A stretch of DNA of 64,000 nucleotides from Bacteroidales bacterium (GCA_017625535.1 JAGAKR010000017.1:62001-126000); one strand, 5' to 3'; positions 44,899 through 54,158 are shown, numbered from the stretch's first letter. Translations and numbers: made by a program. The notes: a model not told the origin generated them from the letters alone.

Positions 44899-44927
44899 CA
44901 CCTCAAACTTTTAATACATTGAGGATT

Positions 44928-46514
44928 ATGGGCAAAAAGAAGAGGGAGTTTCCCAACACATATGTCATTATTTTTGGAATCATACTTGTCTGTGCACTGG
45001 CCACATGGTTTGTACCTGGCGGTGAGTATGTGAAGGATGCTGCGGCAGGTGAGGTTGCCCAGTTCAGGGAAGTTGAGGCCCAGGGGCAGTGGTGGAGGAT
45101 TATGGAGGCATTCTACAACGGATTCACCAGGCAGTCGGGAATAATATGCTTCATTCTGGTAATTGGGGCTGCGTTCTGGGTTGTGAACAAGAGCAGGGCC
45201 ATTGATGCGGGGATATTTTCATTCCTCAAATTTGTAACACGTCTGGAGAAGAACAGGGCTTTGGCCAAAGTGGGTGTGAATAATATTGTAATTGTGCTCA
45301 TAATGCTTATGTTCAGCCTGTTCGGTGCAGTGTTCGGGATGAGTGAGGAGACAATTGCTTTTGTGGTGATTCTGGTACCGCTTGCAATATCAATGGGATA
45401 TGATTCCATTGTTGGTGTATGTCTGGTTTATGTGGCGGCACACGTGGGGTTTGCAGGGGCAGTGCTCAACCCTTTTACAATAGGCATTGCACAGGATCTG
45501 GCAGGGCTGCCGCTGTTCTCGGGAATTGAATACAGGTTTTTCTGCTGGGTGGTACTTAATGTAATTACCATTTCATTTGTACTCATTTATGCCGGCAAGG
45601 TAAAGCGCAATCCGCAAAAATCCCCTATGTATGAGATTGATGCCCATTGGAGGAACCATATTGCCCAACAGGGGGAAGGGGTTGAGTATTACAGGAACAG
45701 GGCTTCCTGGGTGTCTTTTGCCATTGCTGCAGTTGTTGTGCTGCTGTTTACTGTTGGGTATAGCGGAGAAACCTGGCTATCGGTAGGTGCACAGAAATAC
45801 CATACCGTATGGCTCCTTCCTGCAGTTGCCCTGGCATTCATTTTAACTTCGGTTGCTGCGCTCCGCAAGTCGGTACATTTCTATATATTGTCATTGCTGG
45901 GGTATACAATAGTATATCTTGTGGTTGGAGTGCTTGGGTTCAGCTGGTACATCGGGGAGATTTCCGCGCTGTTCCTCACCCTTGGTGTGCTGTCGGGAAT
46001 AGCAATGGGACTCTCAGGGAACTCAATTGTAAAGGAACTGATGGACGGGGCAAAGGATATCCTCAGTGCTGCACTTATTGTGGGACTTGCAGCAGGTATA
46101 GTGTATATATTGCAGGAGGGAAGGATAATTGATACAATCCTCCATTCTATGGCAAGCAGCCTCGGCCAGGCTGGAGAAACAGGTTCGCTGGGGCTGATGT
46201 ATATGATACAGACCGTAATAAACCTGGTGATACCTTCTGCCAGTGCAAAAGCAGCCATTACAATGCCGATTATGGCTCCGTTTGCAGATATAATAGGTGT
46301 AAGCAGACAGGCTACGGTTATGGCATTCCAGTTTGGGGACGGTTTCACCAATATGATAACCCCAACATCGGGTGTGCTCATTGCTGTGCTGGGCATTGCC
46401 AGAATCCCATACGGGAAGTGGTTCAAATGGGCTCTTCCATTTATTCTGACACTCATTGCAATAGGATTCCTGCTGCTGCTCCCTACCGTATATATGCAGT
46501 TGAACGGATTTTAG
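44928..46514 (+). CDS. YfcC-family (C4-dicarboxylate-type) membrane carrier
   Basis: A 528-residue inner-membrane carrier of the YfcC/DcuC-like ion-transporter superfamily. It has 11-13 hydrophobic segments and the family start PNTYVIIFGIILVCALATWFVPGGEY. Conserved blocks are GMSEETIAFVVILVPLAISMGYD (about residue 145) and, in the second half, NLVIPSASAKAAITMPIMAPFAD with GDGFTNMITPTSGVL (about 430-480). Relatives move dicarboxylates or basic amino acids; the substrate here cannot be named. The ATG at 44928 fits both the promoter and the family start. Confidence 0.87.
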   Translation: MGKKKREFPNTYVIIFGIILVCALATWFVPGGEYVKDAAAGEVAQFREVEAQGQWWRIMEAFYNGFTRQSGIICFILVIGAAFWVVNKSRAIDAGIFSFLKFVTRLEKNRALAKVGVNNIVIVLIMLMFSLFGAVFGMSEETIAFVVILVPLAISMGYDSIVGVCLVYVAAHVGFAGAVLNPFTIGIAQDLAGLPLFSGIEYRFFCWVVLNVITISFVLIYAGKVKRNPQKSPMYEIDAHWRNHIAQQGEGVEYYRNRASWVSFAIAAVVVLLFTVGYSGETWLSVGAQKYHTVWLLPAVALAFILTSVAALRKSVHFYILSLLGYTIVYLVVGVLGFSWYIGEISALFLTLGVLSGIAMGLSGNSIVKELMDGAKDILSAALIVGLAAGIVYILQEGRIIDTILHSMASSLGQAGETGSLGLMYMIQTVINLVIPSASAKAAITMPIMAPFADIIGVSRQATVMAFQFGDGFTNMITPTSGVLIAVLGIARIPYGKWFKWALPFILTLIAIGFLLLLPTVYMQLNGF

Positions 46515-46559
46515 GGAATCCCCATTTTCTTCCCGACAGATGAAAATTTTCCATAATTG

Positions 46560-46590
46560 TTTGTACTTTAAGAAATTAATTATACCTTTG
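46560..46590 (+). promoter_or_regulatory. Promoter of the str operon
   Basis: TTTG (46560-46563), exactly 19 bases, then TACCTTTG (46583-46590). The transcript should begin near 46596 and carries at its 5' end a small hairpin, CCGATT/AATCGG (46595-46609). The leader to rpsL is about 47 bases. Confidence 0.85.
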
Positions 46591-46642
46591 CAAGCCGATT
46601 TATAATCGGGTATTTGTATAAAGTTAAGATTAACAACAAATT

Positions 46643-47026
46643 ATGCCAACAATTCAACAGTTAGTACGCAACGGTCGCGAGGTGATTGTAGAGAAATCAA
46701 AATCACGCGCACTGGATGCTTGTCCTCAAAGACGTGGAGTTTGTGTACGTGTTTACACTACAACTCCTAAGAAACCTAACTCTGCTATGCGTAAAGTAGC
46801 ACGTGTTAGATTGACAAATCAGAAAGAGGTGAATGCCTACATCCCAGGAGAAGGACACAACTTGCAGGAGCACTCAATTGTTCTTGTTAGAGGTGGCAGG
46901 GTAAAAGACCTTCCTGGAGTACGTTATCACATTCTTAGAGGAGCTTTGGATACAGCAGGTGTTGACGGACGTAAGAAATCACGTTCACTATACGGCACCA
47001 AGAGACCAAAAGCAGCTAAGAAGTAA
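46643..47026 (+). CDS. rpsL: 30S ribosomal protein S12
   Basis: Decoding-centre protein of the small subunit, 127 residues. The start [44 protein letters not shown] and the loop [30 protein letters not shown] are textbook. The lysines that mutate to streptomycin resistance in other bacteria are wild type here: the PKKPNS and GRVKDLPG loops are intact. It is the first gene of rpsL-rpsG-fusA-rpsJ and has a strong promoter. Confidence 0.99.
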   Translation: MPTIQQLVRNGREVIVEKSKSRALDACPQRRGVCVRVYTTTPKKPNSAMRKVARVRLTNQKEVNAYIPGEGHNLQEHSIVLVRGGRVKDLPGVRYHILRGALDTAGVDGRKKSRSLYGTKRPKAAKK

Positions 47027-47055
47027 GTCATTAATTTTTTAAAATTTCTATTGAA

Positions 47056-47532
47056 ATGAGAAAAGCAAAGCCTAAAAAGAGGATTCTACTTCCTGATCCA
47101 AAATTCCACGATGTGTTGGTAACACGTTTCGTGAATAACTTGATGTTGCAGGGGAAGAAGAGTATCGCTTACGCTATTTTTTATGACGCAATCGACATGA
47201 TTGGCGAGAAGATGAAAGATTCTGACAAGGCTCCACTTGAAATTTGGAAGAAAGCTCTTGAGAATGTAACCCCACAGGTTGAGGTAAAAAGCCGCAGAGT
47301 GGGTGGTGCAAACTTCCAGGTTCCAACTGAGGTACGCCCAGAGAGAAAGATTTCACTTTCTATGAAGAATATGATTCTTTACGCTCGCAAGAGATCTGGT
47401 CGTTCAATGGCTGAAAAATTAGCTGCAGAGATACTGGCTGCATACAATAATGAAGGTGCTGCCTTCAAAAGAAAAGAGGATATGCACAAGATGGCTGAGG
47501 CCAACAAAGCATTTGCTCACTTCCGTTTTTAG
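47056..47532 (+). CDS. rpsG: 30S ribosomal protein S7
   Basis: Primary 16S rRNA-binding protein that starts assembly of the small-subunit head; 158 residues, normal length. The S7 signature [25 protein letters not shown] is at the N-terminus, and [22 protein letters not shown] and [18 protein letters not shown] follow. In other bacteria S7 represses translation of its own operon. It lies between rpsL and fusA with gaps of 29 and 17 bases. Confidence 0.99.
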   Translation: MRKAKPKKRILLPDPKFHDVLVTRFVNNLMLQGKKSIAYAIFYDAIDMIGEKMKDSDKAPLEIWKKALENVTPQVEVKSRRVGGANFQVPTEVRPERKISLSMKNMILYARKRSGRSMAEKLAAEILAAYNNEGAAFKRKEDMHKMAEANKAFAHFRF

Positions 47533-47549
47533 TATCCAGATAGAACAAA

Positions 47550-49667
47550 ATGGCAAGAGATTTAAAGTATACTAGAAATATCGGTATCATGGCACATATT
47601 GATGCCGGTAAGACAACAACTTCCGAGAGGATTTTGTTCTACACAGGTAAAACCCACAAAATTGGTGAGGTACATGAGGGTGGTGCCACCATGGACTGGA
47701 TGGTTCAGGAGCAGGAGAGAGGTATTACAATTACTTCTGCCGCTACTACAGCTTTCTGGAAATACAATGGTGACCAGTACCAGATTAACCTTATCGATAC
47801 CCCGGGCCACGTGGATTTTACTGTAGAGGTAGAGAGATCATTGCGTGTTCTTGATGGTACAGTTGCCACTTTCTGTGCTGTAGGACGTGTACAACCACAG
47901 TCTGAGACAGTATGGAGACAGGCAGACAAACATAGAGTTCCAAAAATTGCATACGTAAACAAGATGGACCGCGTAGGTGCGGACTTCCTTGCAGTTGTTT
48001 CTGAGATGAAGGAGAAATTGGGTGCAAACGCAGTTCCAATCGCTCTTCCAATCGGTGCAGAGGACAAGTTCCAGGGTATCGTAGACCTTATAGCAATGAA
48101 AGGCTACTTCTACGATCAGGAGAGCAAGGAGCTTGTAAACTACGAGGTAAGGGACATTCCTGAGAATATGGTTGCAGAGTGCGAGGAGTGGAGAGGCAAA
48201 CTCATTGAGGCTGCCGCTGAGTACGACGAGGCACTTATGGAGAAATTCTTCGAGGATCCTGATTCAATCACTCCAGAGGAGATTATCGCTGCCATCAGAA
48301 AAGCAACAATTGATATGGCAATTGTTCCTGTTACTTGTGGTTCATCATTCAAGAATAAAGGTGTACAGTTCCTTTTGGATGCTGTAATGAGATATCTTCC
48401 ATCTCCACTTGACAAAGGCCAGGTAGAGGGTACAAACCCTAATACCGGTGAGACAGAGGTAAGGAAGTTCAATGTTAAGGAGCCTTTCTGTGCATTGGTG
48501 TTCAAGATTGCTACAGACCCATTTGTAGGCCGTCTTGCATTCATGAGGGCTTATTCTGGTAAACTTGAGGCAGGTTCATACGTTTTGAATACACGTTCAG
48601 GCAAAAAAGAGCGTATTTCACGTCTGTTCCAGATGCACTCAAACAAACAGAACCCTATTGAGTTCGTTGAGGCTGGTGACATCTGCGCTGCAGTAGGTTT
48701 CAAAGAGTTGAGGACAGGTGATACAGTTTGTATTGAGTCCAACCCTCTTGTACTTGAGCAGATGACTTTCCCTGATCCTGTAATTGGATTGGCAGTGGAG
48801 CCTAAGACTCAGAAAGACCTTGACAAATTGGGTATTGCACTTGGCAAACTTGCTGAGGAGGACCCTACATTTACAGTTAAGGCAGACCACGAGACAGGTC
48901 AGACCGTTATCAGCGGTATGGGTGAGCTTCACCTGGATATTATTGTAGACCGTTTGAGAAGAGAGTTCGGCGTAGAGATCAACCAGGGTGCACCTCAGGT
49001 TAACTACAAAGAGGCTATCCGCTCTACAGTACAGCACAGGGAGGTATTCAAGAAACAGTCTGGTGGTAAAGGTAAATTTGCTGATATCATTGTTGAGATT
49101 GGACCTGCAGACGAGGGTGTTACCGGACTTCAGTTCATTGACGAGGTTAAAGGTGGTAACGTTCCTAAAGAGTTCATCCCAGCTGTTGAGAAAGGTTTCA
49201 AATCTGCAATGGCAAATGGTGTATTGGCAGGTTATGAGGTTACTTCACTTAAGGTTAAACTTAAAGACGGTAGCTTCCACCCAGTAGACTCTGATGCCCT
49301 TTCATTTGAGATTGCTGCAAGACAGGCATTCCGTAAAGCGCTTCCTAAAGCAACTCCTGTAATTATGGAGCCTATCATGGCCCTTGAGGTTGTAACTCCA
49401 GAGGATTATATGGGAGACATCATCGGTGACTTGAACAAACGTAGAGGTCAGATCACCAGCATGGATGCCAACGGTAACGCAAGAGTTGTAAAAGCCAATG
49501 TTCCATTGTCTGAGCAGTTCGGTTATGTTACTATCCTAAGAACAATCTCTTCTGGTAGAGCAACCAGCACAATGCAGTTCTCACACTATGCAGACCTTCC
49601 TGCAGCTCTTGCAAAAGACGTTATTGAGCAGTCTGGCAACAAGAGAATTGGTGATGACGAAGAGTAA
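47550..49667 (+). CDS. fusA: Elongation factor G
   Basis: Translocation GTPase, 705 residues, five-domain full length. G motifs: AHIDAGKTT (G1, about residue 17), RGITITSA (G2, about 58), DTPGH (G3, about 87) and NKMD (G4, about 141). Domains II to V follow in order, with the domain IV loop [19 protein letters not shown]. Position within the str operon, between S7 and S10, marks it as the canonical housekeeping EF-G and not a specialised paralogue such as EF-G2. Codon choice shifts to that of highly expressed genes. Confidence 0.98.
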   Translation: MARDLKYTRNIGIMAHIDAGKTTTSERILFYTGKTHKIGEVHEGGATMDWMVQEQERGITITSAATTAFWKYNGDQYQINLIDTPGHVDFTVEVERSLRVLDGTVATFCAVGRVQPQSETVWRQADKHRVPKIAYVNKMDRVGADFLAVVSEMKEKLGANAVPIALPIGAEDKFQGIVDLIAMKGYFYDQESKELVNYEVRDIPENMVAECEEWRGKLIEAAAEYDEALMEKFFEDPDSITPEEIIAAIRKATIDMAIVPVTCGSSFKNKGVQFLLDAVMRYLPSPLDKGQVEGTNPNTGETEVRKFNVKEPFCALVFKIATDPFVGRLAFMRAYSGKLEAGSYVLNTRSGKKERISRLFQMHSNKQNPIEFVEAGDICAAVGFKELRTGDTVCIESNPLVLEQMTFPDPVIGLAVEPKTQKDLDKLGIALGKLAEEDPTFTVKADHETGQTVISGMGELHLDIIVDRLRREFGVEINQGAPQVNYKEAIRSTVQHREVFKKQSGGKGKFADIIVEIGPADEGVTGLQFIDEVKGGNVPKEFIPAVEKGFKSAMANGVLAGYEVTSLKVKLKDGSFHPVDSDALSFEIAARQAFRKALPKATPVIMEPIMALEVVTPEDYMGDIIGDLNKRRGQITSMDANGNARVVKANVPLSEQFGYVTILRTISSGRATSTMQFSHYADLPAALAKDVIEQSGNKRIGDDEE

Positions 49668-49701
49668 TAATGAATTATAAATTGGTTAACAATTATATAC
49701 A

Positions 49702-50007
49702 ATGAGCCAAAAAATAAGAATTAAACTAAAATCTTACGATCACGCTTTGGTAGACAAATCTGCCGACAAGATTGTAAAAACAGTTAAAGCTACTGGCGCT
49801 GTTGTAAGCGGTCCTATTCCACTTCCTACAGACAAGAAGATCTTTACTGTAAACCGCTCAACTTTCGTTAACAAGAAATCACGCGAGCAGTTTGAGCTAA
49901 ATTCTTTCCGCCGTCTTTTGGATATCTACAGCTCTACTCCTAAAACTGTAGACGCTCTTATGAAACTTGAGCTTCCTAGCGGTGTTGAGGTTGAGATCAA
50001 AGTTTGA
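49702..50007 (+). CDS. rpsJ: 30S ribosomal protein S10
   Basis: Small-subunit head protein that also serves as NusE in antitermination; 101 residues. Recognised by [22 protein letters not shown] at the start, [29 protein letters not shown] in the middle and [19 protein letters not shown] at the end. In many bacteria rpsJ starts the S10 operon; here it ends the str cluster and is followed by a stem-loop and a tRNA, so in this window it is not followed by rplC. Gene order beyond rpsJ is therefore broken compared with the longer S10 operon. Confidence 0.98.
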   Translation: MSQKIRIKLKSYDHALVDKSADKIVKTVKATGAVVSGPIPLPTDKKIFTVNRSTFVNKKSREQFELNSFRRLLDIYSSTPKTVDALMKLELPSGVEVEIKV

Positions 50008-50015
50008 TAATATAG

Positions 50016-50054
50016 CCTGCAAGGCCCTCAACCTATGATTTGAGGGCCGGCAGG
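50016..50054 (+). terminator. Strong hairpin after rpsJ
   Basis: CCTGC and GGCCCTCA pair with TGAGGGCC and GCAGG in a long stem with a 10-base loop. It begins nine bases after the rpsJ stop. There is no T-tract, so it may act as a 3' end stabiliser or processing site instead of an intrinsic terminator. Confidence 0.6.
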
Positions 50055-50067
50055 TATATCATAAAAT

Positions 50068-50098
50068 TTTGCAGGTGTAAAAATTTTAATTATTTTTG
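50068..50098 (+). promoter_or_regulatory. Promoter of the CAT-anticodon tRNA
   Basis: TTTG (50068-50071), 19 bases, then TATTTTTG (50091-50098), both exact. Start of transcription is expected near 50104, seven bases before the mature tRNA. Confidence 0.8.
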
Positions 50099-50110
50099 CA
50101 TTCTCATTCG

Positions 50111-50185
50111 GGTCCTATAGCTCAGTTGGTTAGTAGCACCTGACTCATAATCAGGGGGTCGCTGGTTCAAGCCCAGCTGGGACCA
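50111..50185 (+). tRNA. tRNA with anticodon CAT, probably Ile2
   Basis: The acceptor GGTCCTA pairs with TGGGACC (with a G-T pair), the discriminator is A, and CCA is not encoded. The anticodon stem CTGA/TCAG holds loop CTCATAA, giving CAT. The variable region and T-arm (GGTCGCTGGTTCAAG) resemble the lysidine-modified Ile2 tRNA more than elongator Met, but the two cannot be separated with certainty by eye. Confidence 0.85.
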
Positions 50186-50200
50186 CTTAAATGAGCAACA

Positions 50201-50231
50201 AAAAGCCTTGCAGAAATGCAGGGCTTTTTTT
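50201..50231 (+). terminator. Terminator of the CAT-anticodon tRNA
   Basis: AAAAGCC, TGCA and their partners TGCA, GGCTTTT form a stem with a GAAA loop, ending in a T-run. Confidence 0.85.
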
Positions 50232-50288
50232 GTATCCAATTAGTTCAGTCTGTCGTTTGCCTGTCAGCCGGAGCCTGAACAGTAACTT

Positions 50289-50454
50289 CCCAAGAGGTTG
50301 TTCCACTCAACCCGCTCTACAGGCTTCCTGGTGCGCATTGCATACCCTAACCTCATCATTTAACTTGAGGTTAAGAATCTCCCTTAGCCACAAACAGGTT
50401 CTACAGAGCGTACAAAGCCATTCCTGGCAAATCAAGCTCGCTTAACCTCTTGGG
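50289..50454 (+). repeat. MITE-like element, copy 1
   Basis: A non-coding element bounded by terminal inverted repeats CCCAAGAGGTT (50289-50299) and AACCTCTTGGG (50444-50454). Inside it TAACCTCA and TGAGGTTA form another dyad. A second copy lies in the opposite orientation at 53995-54158; by hand alignment the shared 164 bases (from CAAGAGG to CTTGGG) differ at about 11 positions. No target-site duplication could be seen. It fills most of the 367-base gene-free gap after the tRNA. Confidence 0.75.
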
Positions 50455-50552
50455 GAACGGGAAAGTGAATGGAATATGAAACATCATTACTCAAAATGAA
50501 AAACAGCCCATACTCATCTGAATATGGGCTGCAGTTTTTCTTTCAAGAAGTT

Positions 50553-52073
50553 TTACTCCACCTTGCACTCTACTGTAACAACCTTGTTTTTGGCCAGGTT
50601 GTTTGTGATTGAGAGTTCTGCAGATTTGCCGTCTGCCGCAAATTTCCATTGGATGTGTATTGAGGTTACCCAGTTCACATAGTGGAATGAGGTGTTGAGG
50701 GTGTTTTTCTCCCAACCGTAGCTTGCAGAGGCATAGAATGGCCCCTCAAGTCCTTTCTTCCAATCTATAGGGTTCAAGGAGTATGGAGGGTACCCTGCAA
50801 TTTCCGATGTTTCCCAGTTCCTGTAACCAAGTTTCTGGGTGTAAGTTGAGCCATCCTGCATAACAATGTGCATAAGCATCTGCTGTTTGCCCACTTTCTC
50901 CAGTGAAACCTCTTTCCAGCCATAATTTGCAATAGGTACATTTTTGCCCGGAATAACTATTTTCTTCCCGACAATTTTTTTCTCAACAGATGAAGCGGCC
51001 TTTCCTGCAGGAAGTTCAAGGGTATAGGCAGCCTGTTTTTTCTTCAGCAACTCATAATCCTTGCTTGCAGGGAGCGGACCATCTGCCAAGGCAGGAAGGA
51101 ATTTGTCCCAGATAAGTCCTCTCTGAGGCTTGCCGTTGGTAAATGAAGCCTCTGTAAGTACTATAACCACATCTTTCTGAGGAACTACAATCACATACTG
51201 GCCAAGGGCGCCGTCAGCCCTTACTGCACTTGGATATTTGCACATCCAAACCTGATATCCATAGCCGTAGTCACCACCGTTGGCGTGTTTTGTACCCATC
51301 TGCTCAATCCATTCTTTTGATACCAGTTGTTTGCCGTCCCATACACCGCCATCGAGCCACATCTGGCCCACTTTGGCAAGTGATTCACTCTGGATATGCA
51401 AACCCCAGCCACCGGTATTTATCCCCTCAGGGCTTATCTCCCAGTTCACCTCTGTAATGCCCATTGGACCAAAAAGTTTCTCCTTAAGGTATTCAAGTAC
51501 GGTTTTGCCGGTAACCTTCTGCACAATTGCAGAGATCATATAGGTAACCATAGAATCGTATGCAAATACTTCTCCCGGTTTGTTTACTACAGGTTTTGAG
51601 AGGAATGTTTCCACCCAGTTGGTAACTTTTGCACGCATTCCCCAATCGGGTTTTATGCCCGACTGCATGGTAAGAAGGTCCTCCAGGGTCATTGCTGCAA
51701 GGTTTGTAGAGATACTGTCGGGAAGATGCTCAGGGAAAAATGCTGCAACCCTGTCTGTGAGGCGGAGCCTGTTCTCATCTATGGCAATTCCCACTGCAAG
51801 GCTCACAAGGGTCTTTGAACTTGAGTATTGGGTATGCCGGTACTCCGGTGCAAACGGTGCAGGATAGAATTCTCCCACAACTTTGCCGTGGCGCATTACA
51901 ATCATACTGTGAATGTCTGTGCCGGGCATTACGTGCAATGAGTCAAACAGGACAACAAGGGCCTTGGAAGGGACACCCTGCTCCTCTGGGGTGGAACGTG
52001 GAAGTTCATTTATCTGTGCATTTGCACCAATGGCCGTACAGGCCAGCAGAAGTATCAGAAAGAATCTTTTCAT
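50553..52073 (-). CDS. Serine hydrolase of the beta-lactamase/PBP4* family, exported
   Basis: A 506-residue protein with a signal peptide (MKRFFLILLLACTAIGANAQ). The class C beta-lactamase-like fold covers about 35-345: the SxxK motif is in QYSSSKTLVS (about residue 88), and GPMGITEVNWE and GYGYQVWM are typical later landmarks. A C-terminal beta domain of about 150 residues follows (from about 355). Such proteins are mostly esterases or D-amino-acid peptidases in the periplasm; drug resistance is not implied. A minus-strand TAAATTTG with CAA 20 bases further (52099-52129) forms its promoter. It lies inside the block enclosed by the inverted repeats. Confidence 0.85.
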   Translation of the reverse strand: MKRFFLILLLACTAIGANAQINELPRSTPEEQGVPSKALVVLFDSLHVMPGTDIHSMIVMRHGKVVGEFYPAPFAPEYRHTQYSSSKTLVSLAVGIAIDENRLRLTDRVAAFFPEHLPDSISTNLAAMTLEDLLTMQSGIKPDWGMRAKVTNWVETFLSKPVVNKPGEVFAYDSMVTYMISAIVQKVTGKTVLEYLKEKLFGPMGITEVNWEISPEGINTGGWGLHIQSESLAKVGQMWLDGGVWDGKQLVSKEWIEQMGTKHANGGDYGYGYQVWMCKYPSAVRADGALGQYVIVVPQKDVVIVLTEASFTNGKPQRGLIWDKFLPALADGPLPASKDYELLKKKQAAYTLELPAGKAASSVEKKIVGKKIVIPGKNVPIANYGWKEVSLEKVGKQQMLMHIVMQDGSTYTQKLGYRNWETSEIAGYPPYSLNPIDWKKGLEGPFYASASYGWEKNTLNTSFHYVNWVTSIHIQWKFAADGKSAELSITNNLAKNKVVTVECKVE

Positions 52074-52098
52074 GTTAAGATGTGTTTTATGTCAAACA

Positions 52099-52129
52099 CA
52101 AATTTAGCCAGAAATTGGATTTGATTCAA
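52099..52129 (-). promoter_or_regulatory. Promoter of the serine hydrolase gene
   Basis: The minus strand reads TTG (52127-52129), 20 bases, then TAAATTTG (52099-52106), 25 bases before the start codon at 52073. Confidence 0.55.
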
Positions 52130-52159
52130 GTATTTGGAGCCAATAATGGGCTTTTTTTG

Positions 52160-52167
52160 TACCTTTG
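52160..52167 (+). promoter_or_regulatory. -7 element close to the second MATE start
   Basis: TACCTTTG is followed by eight bases and then the ATG at 52176, so the transcript would be leaderless or nearly so. A TTTG at 52133-52136 is 23 bases upstream, a little far for a -33 box. Confidence 0.45.
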
Positions 52168-52175
52168 CGCCCCGT

Positions 52176-53516
52176 ATGAACAGAGACGCCATAGATTTTC
52201 AGAATGCACCGGTTTCCAGACTTTTCAGGAAACTGCTGTTGCCAACACTGCTGGGAACACTCTCAATTGCAGCTGTTACGGCAATAGACGGCATATTTAT
52301 AGGCCACGGTGTGGGGGCTGATGGTGTTGCGGCTGTGAACATTGCAGTACCTATATACCAGATAATGTCGGGAATAGGATTGATGGTTGGAGTGGGATGT
52401 TCTGTGGCCGCGTCTATACATCTTTCGCAGGGGAAGGCCAAAGTTGCAAGATATAATGTTACCCAGGCAATTGTATCTACATCCATTCTGGCAGCCGTTG
52501 CGTGCGCGCTGGTATGGTGTTTCCCAAAGCAGACCGCATTGTTGCTGGGCTCTTCCCAAACACTGCTGCCGCAGGTGAAGGATTATCTTGTGTGGATAAT
52601 GCCAAGTTTCATTTTTGAGATGTGGAGCCTTATAGGACTGTTTATAATAAGGCTTGACGGCTCGCCCCGCTATGCAATGTGGTGCAACGTAATAAATTCC
52701 ATCCTTAATGCGGTTATGGACTGGGTGTTCATCTTCCCTTTGGATATGGGTGTAAAAGGGGCTGCCATTGCTACGGCAATAAGCATATCTGCCGGAGGAG
52801 TGATGGCTCTGGCATACCTGCTGTTCTCAAAAGGAAAATTGAACCTTATACCCCTCAAGGCCAGTACCAAGAGCCTCATGCTGGCTTTGCGCAATGTAGG
52901 GTACCATTGCAGGATAGGCTCTTCAACCCTGCTGGGGGAACTTACACTGGCAGTGTTCTTCTTTATCGGGAATCAGGTATTTATGCGTTACCTTGGGGAC
53001 AACGGAGTGGGGGCATTCGGCATTGCCTGTTATTATGCGCCGTTTTTCTTTATGGTAGGCAACTCAATAGCCCAATCTGCACAGCCCATAATAAGCTACA
53101 ACTACGGCATCTCCAGATGGGGCCACATTGCCCAGGCAAGAAGGCTGCTCCTTGGCACCTCTGCCCTGTTCGGGGTGGCAGTATCCCTGCTCTTCATTTT
53201 TATTCCCGACAGCCTGGTGGCCCTTTTCATAGCCCCTTCAACCCCCGCGGCAAGGATAGCCATTGAAGGGTTCCCCTATTTTGCCGCGGGAATCATATTC
53301 TTTATCCTGAATGTGGCAATCATTGGATACTACCAAAGCATAGAACAGGTAAAACGGGCCACTGTGATGGTTTTTCTGCGTGGACTGGTATTTCTGCTGC
53401 CAAGTTTCATTATGCTGCCCAAATTGCTTGGAATACCTGGAATATGGCTTGCAATGCCTCTTGCGGAGGCCCTTACCCTTGCCGTAATCACCTACATTCT
53501 CCTTGCAAAGAAATAA
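52176..53516 (+). CDS. MATE-family efflux transporter, second copy
   Basis: A 446-residue inner-membrane exporter with about 12 hydrophobic segments, of the NorM/MepA-like branch: LLLPTLLGTLSIAAVTAIDGIFIGHGVGADGVAAVNIAVPIY is the characteristic first helix pair, and FGIACYYAPFFFMVGNSIAQSAQPIISYNYG matches the second half. It is clearly different from the MATE gene at 35.3 kb and is not a recent duplicate. The start at 52176 is preferred because the upstream frame from 52134 spans the promoter element. Its 3' end overlaps the convergent DoxX gene by 25 bases. Confidence 0.9.
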   Translation: MNRDAIDFQNAPVSRLFRKLLLPTLLGTLSIAAVTAIDGIFIGHGVGADGVAAVNIAVPIYQIMSGIGLMVGVGCSVAASIHLSQGKAKVARYNVTQAIVSTSILAAVACALVWCFPKQTALLLGSSQTLLPQVKDYLVWIMPSFIFEMWSLIGLFIIRLDGSPRYAMWCNVINSILNAVMDWVFIFPLDMGVKGAAIATAISISAGGVMALAYLLFSKGKLNLIPLKASTKSLMLALRNVGYHCRIGSSTLLGELTLAVFFFIGNQVFMRYLGDNGVGAFGIACYYAPFFFMVGNSIAQSAQPIISYNYGISRWGHIAQARRLLLGTSALFGVAVSLLFIFIPDSLVALFIAPSTPAARIAIEGFPYFAAGIIFFILNVAIIGYYQSIEQVKRATVMVFLRGLVFLLPSFIMLPKLLGIPGIWLAMPLAEALTLAVITYILLAKK

Positions 53517-53908
53517 TCGGCTGCAATTGAACCCGGCCCAAGGATGTACATTATAATGAAAATGAACAGATAAAGCAGGGCCATCTCCTTGGCTGAGAAC
53601 GGATCATTTGCGTGTACCACAAATGCAGCTATAATCATTGTGAAAATCATAGGAATCATTGAGAGCCTGTAGAGGAATCCTGTAATGAACCCCAATGTAC
53701 AGAACACCTCTGCAAAGATTGCCAGAGCCAGGGATACTGAACTGTTAAGCCCCATAACCCTTGGAAAAGAGTGTGACATTGCCCCAAAATTTGCCAGTTT
53801 CTGGAGTCCGTGGGTAAGGAACATTGCCCCAAAGGCAATCCTTGCCATTACAAGCATAACTGAAAGTCCAAAATTGTGGTAAGCCGGAAATAGAAAATCT
53901 CTTAACAT
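53492..53908 (-). CDS. DoxX-family membrane protein
   Basis: A 138-residue inner-membrane protein with four hydrophobic segments. The family motif is LVMARIAFGAMFLTHGLQKLANFG (about 18-41), followed by EVFCTLGFITGFLYRLSMIPMIFTMIIAAFVVHAND. DoxX proteins are linked to quinone or thiosulfate redox processes in some organisms but have no defined role in Bacteroidota. An in-frame ATG eight codons upstream exists; the shorter start leaves a typical N-terminus. Its end overlaps the MATE gene by 25 bases. An eight-C run (53971-53978) lies about 63 bases upstream. Confidence 0.85.
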   Translation of the reverse strand: MLRDFLFPAYHNFGLSVMLVMARIAFGAMFLTHGLQKLANFGAMSHSFPRVMGLNSSVSLALAIFAEVFCTLGFITGFLYRLSMIPMIFTMIIAAFVVHANDPFSAKEMALLYLFIFIIMYILGPGSIAADYFFARRM

Positions 53909-53994
53909 AACTGGGTTTTCTTTCCCAAACAATCGGATATATGGGATTGTTCATCAGCTGTCTCACTCCACCCCCCCCGGTCTCCGGCCGCCTA

Positions 53995-54158
53995 CCCAAG
54001 AGGTTAGGCGAGTTGGGTTTGCCAGGAATGGCTTTGTACGCTCTATGGAGCCTGTTTGTGGCTAAGGGAGATTCTTAACCTCAAGTTAAATGATGAGGTT
54101 AGGGGATGCAATGCGCGCCAGAAAGCCTGTAGAGCGGTTTGAGTGGAACAACCTCTTG
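53995..54158 (-). repeat. MITE-like element, copy 2 (inverted relative to copy 1)
   Basis: Ends CCCAAGAGGTT (53995-54005) and AACCTCTTG (54150-54158). The reverse complement aligns without gaps with 50291-50454. The mismatch-free core of about 50 bases, including the internal AACCTCA/TGAGGTT dyad, suggests the structure is conserved or the copies are young. It fills much of the gap between the DoxX and HAD genes (53909-54342), where I see no gene. Confidence 0.75.

Noticed and set aside
50232-50460. Short open frames in the first repeat copy (for example a frame at 50191-50445)
   Set aside because: The frame includes the tRNA terminator and the MITE-like repeat and is not maintained as a protein in copy 2; the conserved feature is the DNA repeat.
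50553-52073. Antibiotic-resistance beta-lactamase
   Set aside because: The SxxK and fold fit the wider serine hydrolase/PBP4* family with an extra C-terminal domain; nothing points to drug hydrolysis.
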